From an uncultured Bacteroidota bacterium (GTDB taxonomy: Bacteria; Bacteroidota; Bacteroidia; Chitinophagales; Chitinophagaceae): DNA of 15,157 nucleotides. The position numbers were made by a program, and so were the translations under genes. The notes beneath the pieces are model-generated. The model was not told the DNA's origin. It did not search any database and saw only the letters and a list, made by a program, of their open reading frames with translations. This document shows, piece by piece, positions 14,490-15,157 of this stretch. The stretch covers positions 1-15,157 of the forward strand of contig CAILMA010000346.1 of assembly GCA_903835145.1 (NCBI GenBank), in the 5' to 3' direction. Within the stretch, counting starts at the first letter, position 1; every line of letters begins with the position of its first letter.

Positions 14490-15157
14490 TTATACATTTT
14501 TCAACTCACTTACCAGATTTTGCAATACTTTTTTGGCATCACCGAAAAGCATAGAGGTCTTAGGCCTGTAAAACAGTTCATTCTCAATTCCTGCGTATCC
14601 TGGCTTCATACTTCTCTTGTTCACAATCACATGCTCAGCTTTTTCCACCTCAAGTATTGGCATCCCGAATATCGGACTTGAAGGATCATCTTTAGCAGCA
14701 GGGTTCACAACATCATTGGCACCGAGTATCAAGACCACATTTGTTCCACCCATCTGGTCATTGGCATCTTCCATTTCCAGTAGCTTTTCGTAAGGCACAT
14801 CGGCCTCAGCCAAAAGCACATTCATGTGGCCCGGCATACGACCCGCAACCGGGTGAATACCATAAACCACTTCAACACCTTTTTCATTAAGTACTTTTTC
14901 CAGCTCGTGGCAGGTATGCTGCGCCTGCGCTACAGCGAGTCCGTAACCGGGTATTATCATTACACGCTGAGCATATGCCATAAGTACGGCCGTATCATTA
15001 AGCGAAATCTCTTTGTAGTTGCCCGCATCTTTGGCAGCACCAGCTGGCCCAGCTTTAGCTCCACCAAAGGAACCAATCAACACATTTTTAAGGGAGCGGT
15101 TCATGGCTTTACACATCAATATAGTAAGGATAGTACCCGCGGAACCTACGAGTATAC
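14490..15157 (-). CDS. pntB: NAD(P) transhydrogenase subunit beta, C-terminal part
   Basis: PntB, with PntA, forms the membrane transhydrogenase that uses the proton gradient to drive hydride transfer from NADH to NADP+, supplying NADPH. The frame is open to the window edge, so only the last 222 residues are seen and the start is missing. They begin in the last membrane segment (ILVGSAGTILTILMCKAMNR) and cover the cytoplasmic NADP-binding domain III: IIPGYGLAVAQAQH with the dinucleotide-fold glycines, GIHPVAGRMPGHMNVLLAEA, LGANDVVNPAA, and the KRSMKPGYAGIEN loop with MLFGDAKK near the C-terminus, all diagnostic. The pntA genes are expected further right, beyond the window. Confidence 0.96.
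   Translation of the reverse strand, partial: ILVGSAGTILTILMCKAMNRSLKNVLIGSFGGAKAGPAGAAKDAGNYKEISLNDTAVLMAYAQRVMIIPGYGLAVAQAQHTCHELEKVLNEKGVEVVYGIHPVAGRMPGHMNVLLAEADVPYEKLLEMEDANDQMGGTNVVLILGANDVVNPAAKDDPSSPIFGMPILEVEKAEHVIVNKRSMKPGYAGIENELFYRPKTSMLFGDAKKVLQNLVSELKNV

Noticed and set aside
1..15157. Search for CRISPR arrays, tRNA or rRNA genes, insertion sequences, phage or toxin-antitoxin genes, and defence systems
   Set aside because: No direct repeat array, cloverleaf, transposase, integrase or defence-type gene was seen on reading both strands. All longer frames are explained by the listed genes or their shadows.

Overview
The window reads as ordinary chromosomal DNA from a member of the Bacteroidota, probably Chitinophagaceae or a close relative. 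Four things support this. At least seven genes are preceded by the Bacteroidota -7 promoter element TAnnTTTG. Start codons lack Shine-Dalgarno sequences and sit in A/T-rich leaders. Two secreted enzymes end in type IX secretion (T9SS) sorting domains with the YPNP motif. The lipoproteins and enzyme homologues are of the kinds common in that phylum. The family-level placement is an impression from protein style, not a computed result.

Layout, left to right: a secreted protein of unknown function whose C-terminus lies outside the window (minus); atpG, the F1 gamma subunit of ATP synthase (minus), with a strong terminator; a divergent pair of promoters; a C10 (streptopain-like) cysteine peptidase with a T9SS tail (plus); recN (minus); an S9/DPP IV-type serine peptidase (plus) with a strong terminator; ispF of the MEP isoprenoid pathway (minus); adenine deaminase ade (plus); a small lipoprotein with an FxLYD-like domain (plus) and a terminator; an M1 zinc aminopeptidase with a T9SS tail (minus); an EGF-domain lipoprotein (minus); and the C-terminal, NADP-binding part of pntB (minus), whose start lies outside the window.

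The strand changes at almost every gene, so most genes seem to be single transcription units with their own promoters, and the genes do not form one pathway. The recurring theme is peptide breakdown outside the cytoplasm: an endopeptidase (C10), a dipeptidyl-peptidase-like enzyme (S9) and an aminopeptidase (M1) could act in sequence on extracellular protein, but nothing in the layout shows that they are co-regulated. The other genes are housekeeping: energy (atpG, pntB), repair (recN), isoprenoids (ispF) and purine salvage (ade).

Six genes have longer in-frame upstream extensions. I chose the inner start in each case, because the -7 promoter element and/or the signal peptide or conserved N-terminus places translation there. 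I see no tRNA, rRNA, CRISPR array, insertion sequence or phage gene, and no gene-free stretch above about 215 bases. I looked for an undescribed system and did not find convincing evidence of one. The findings below are local oddities.
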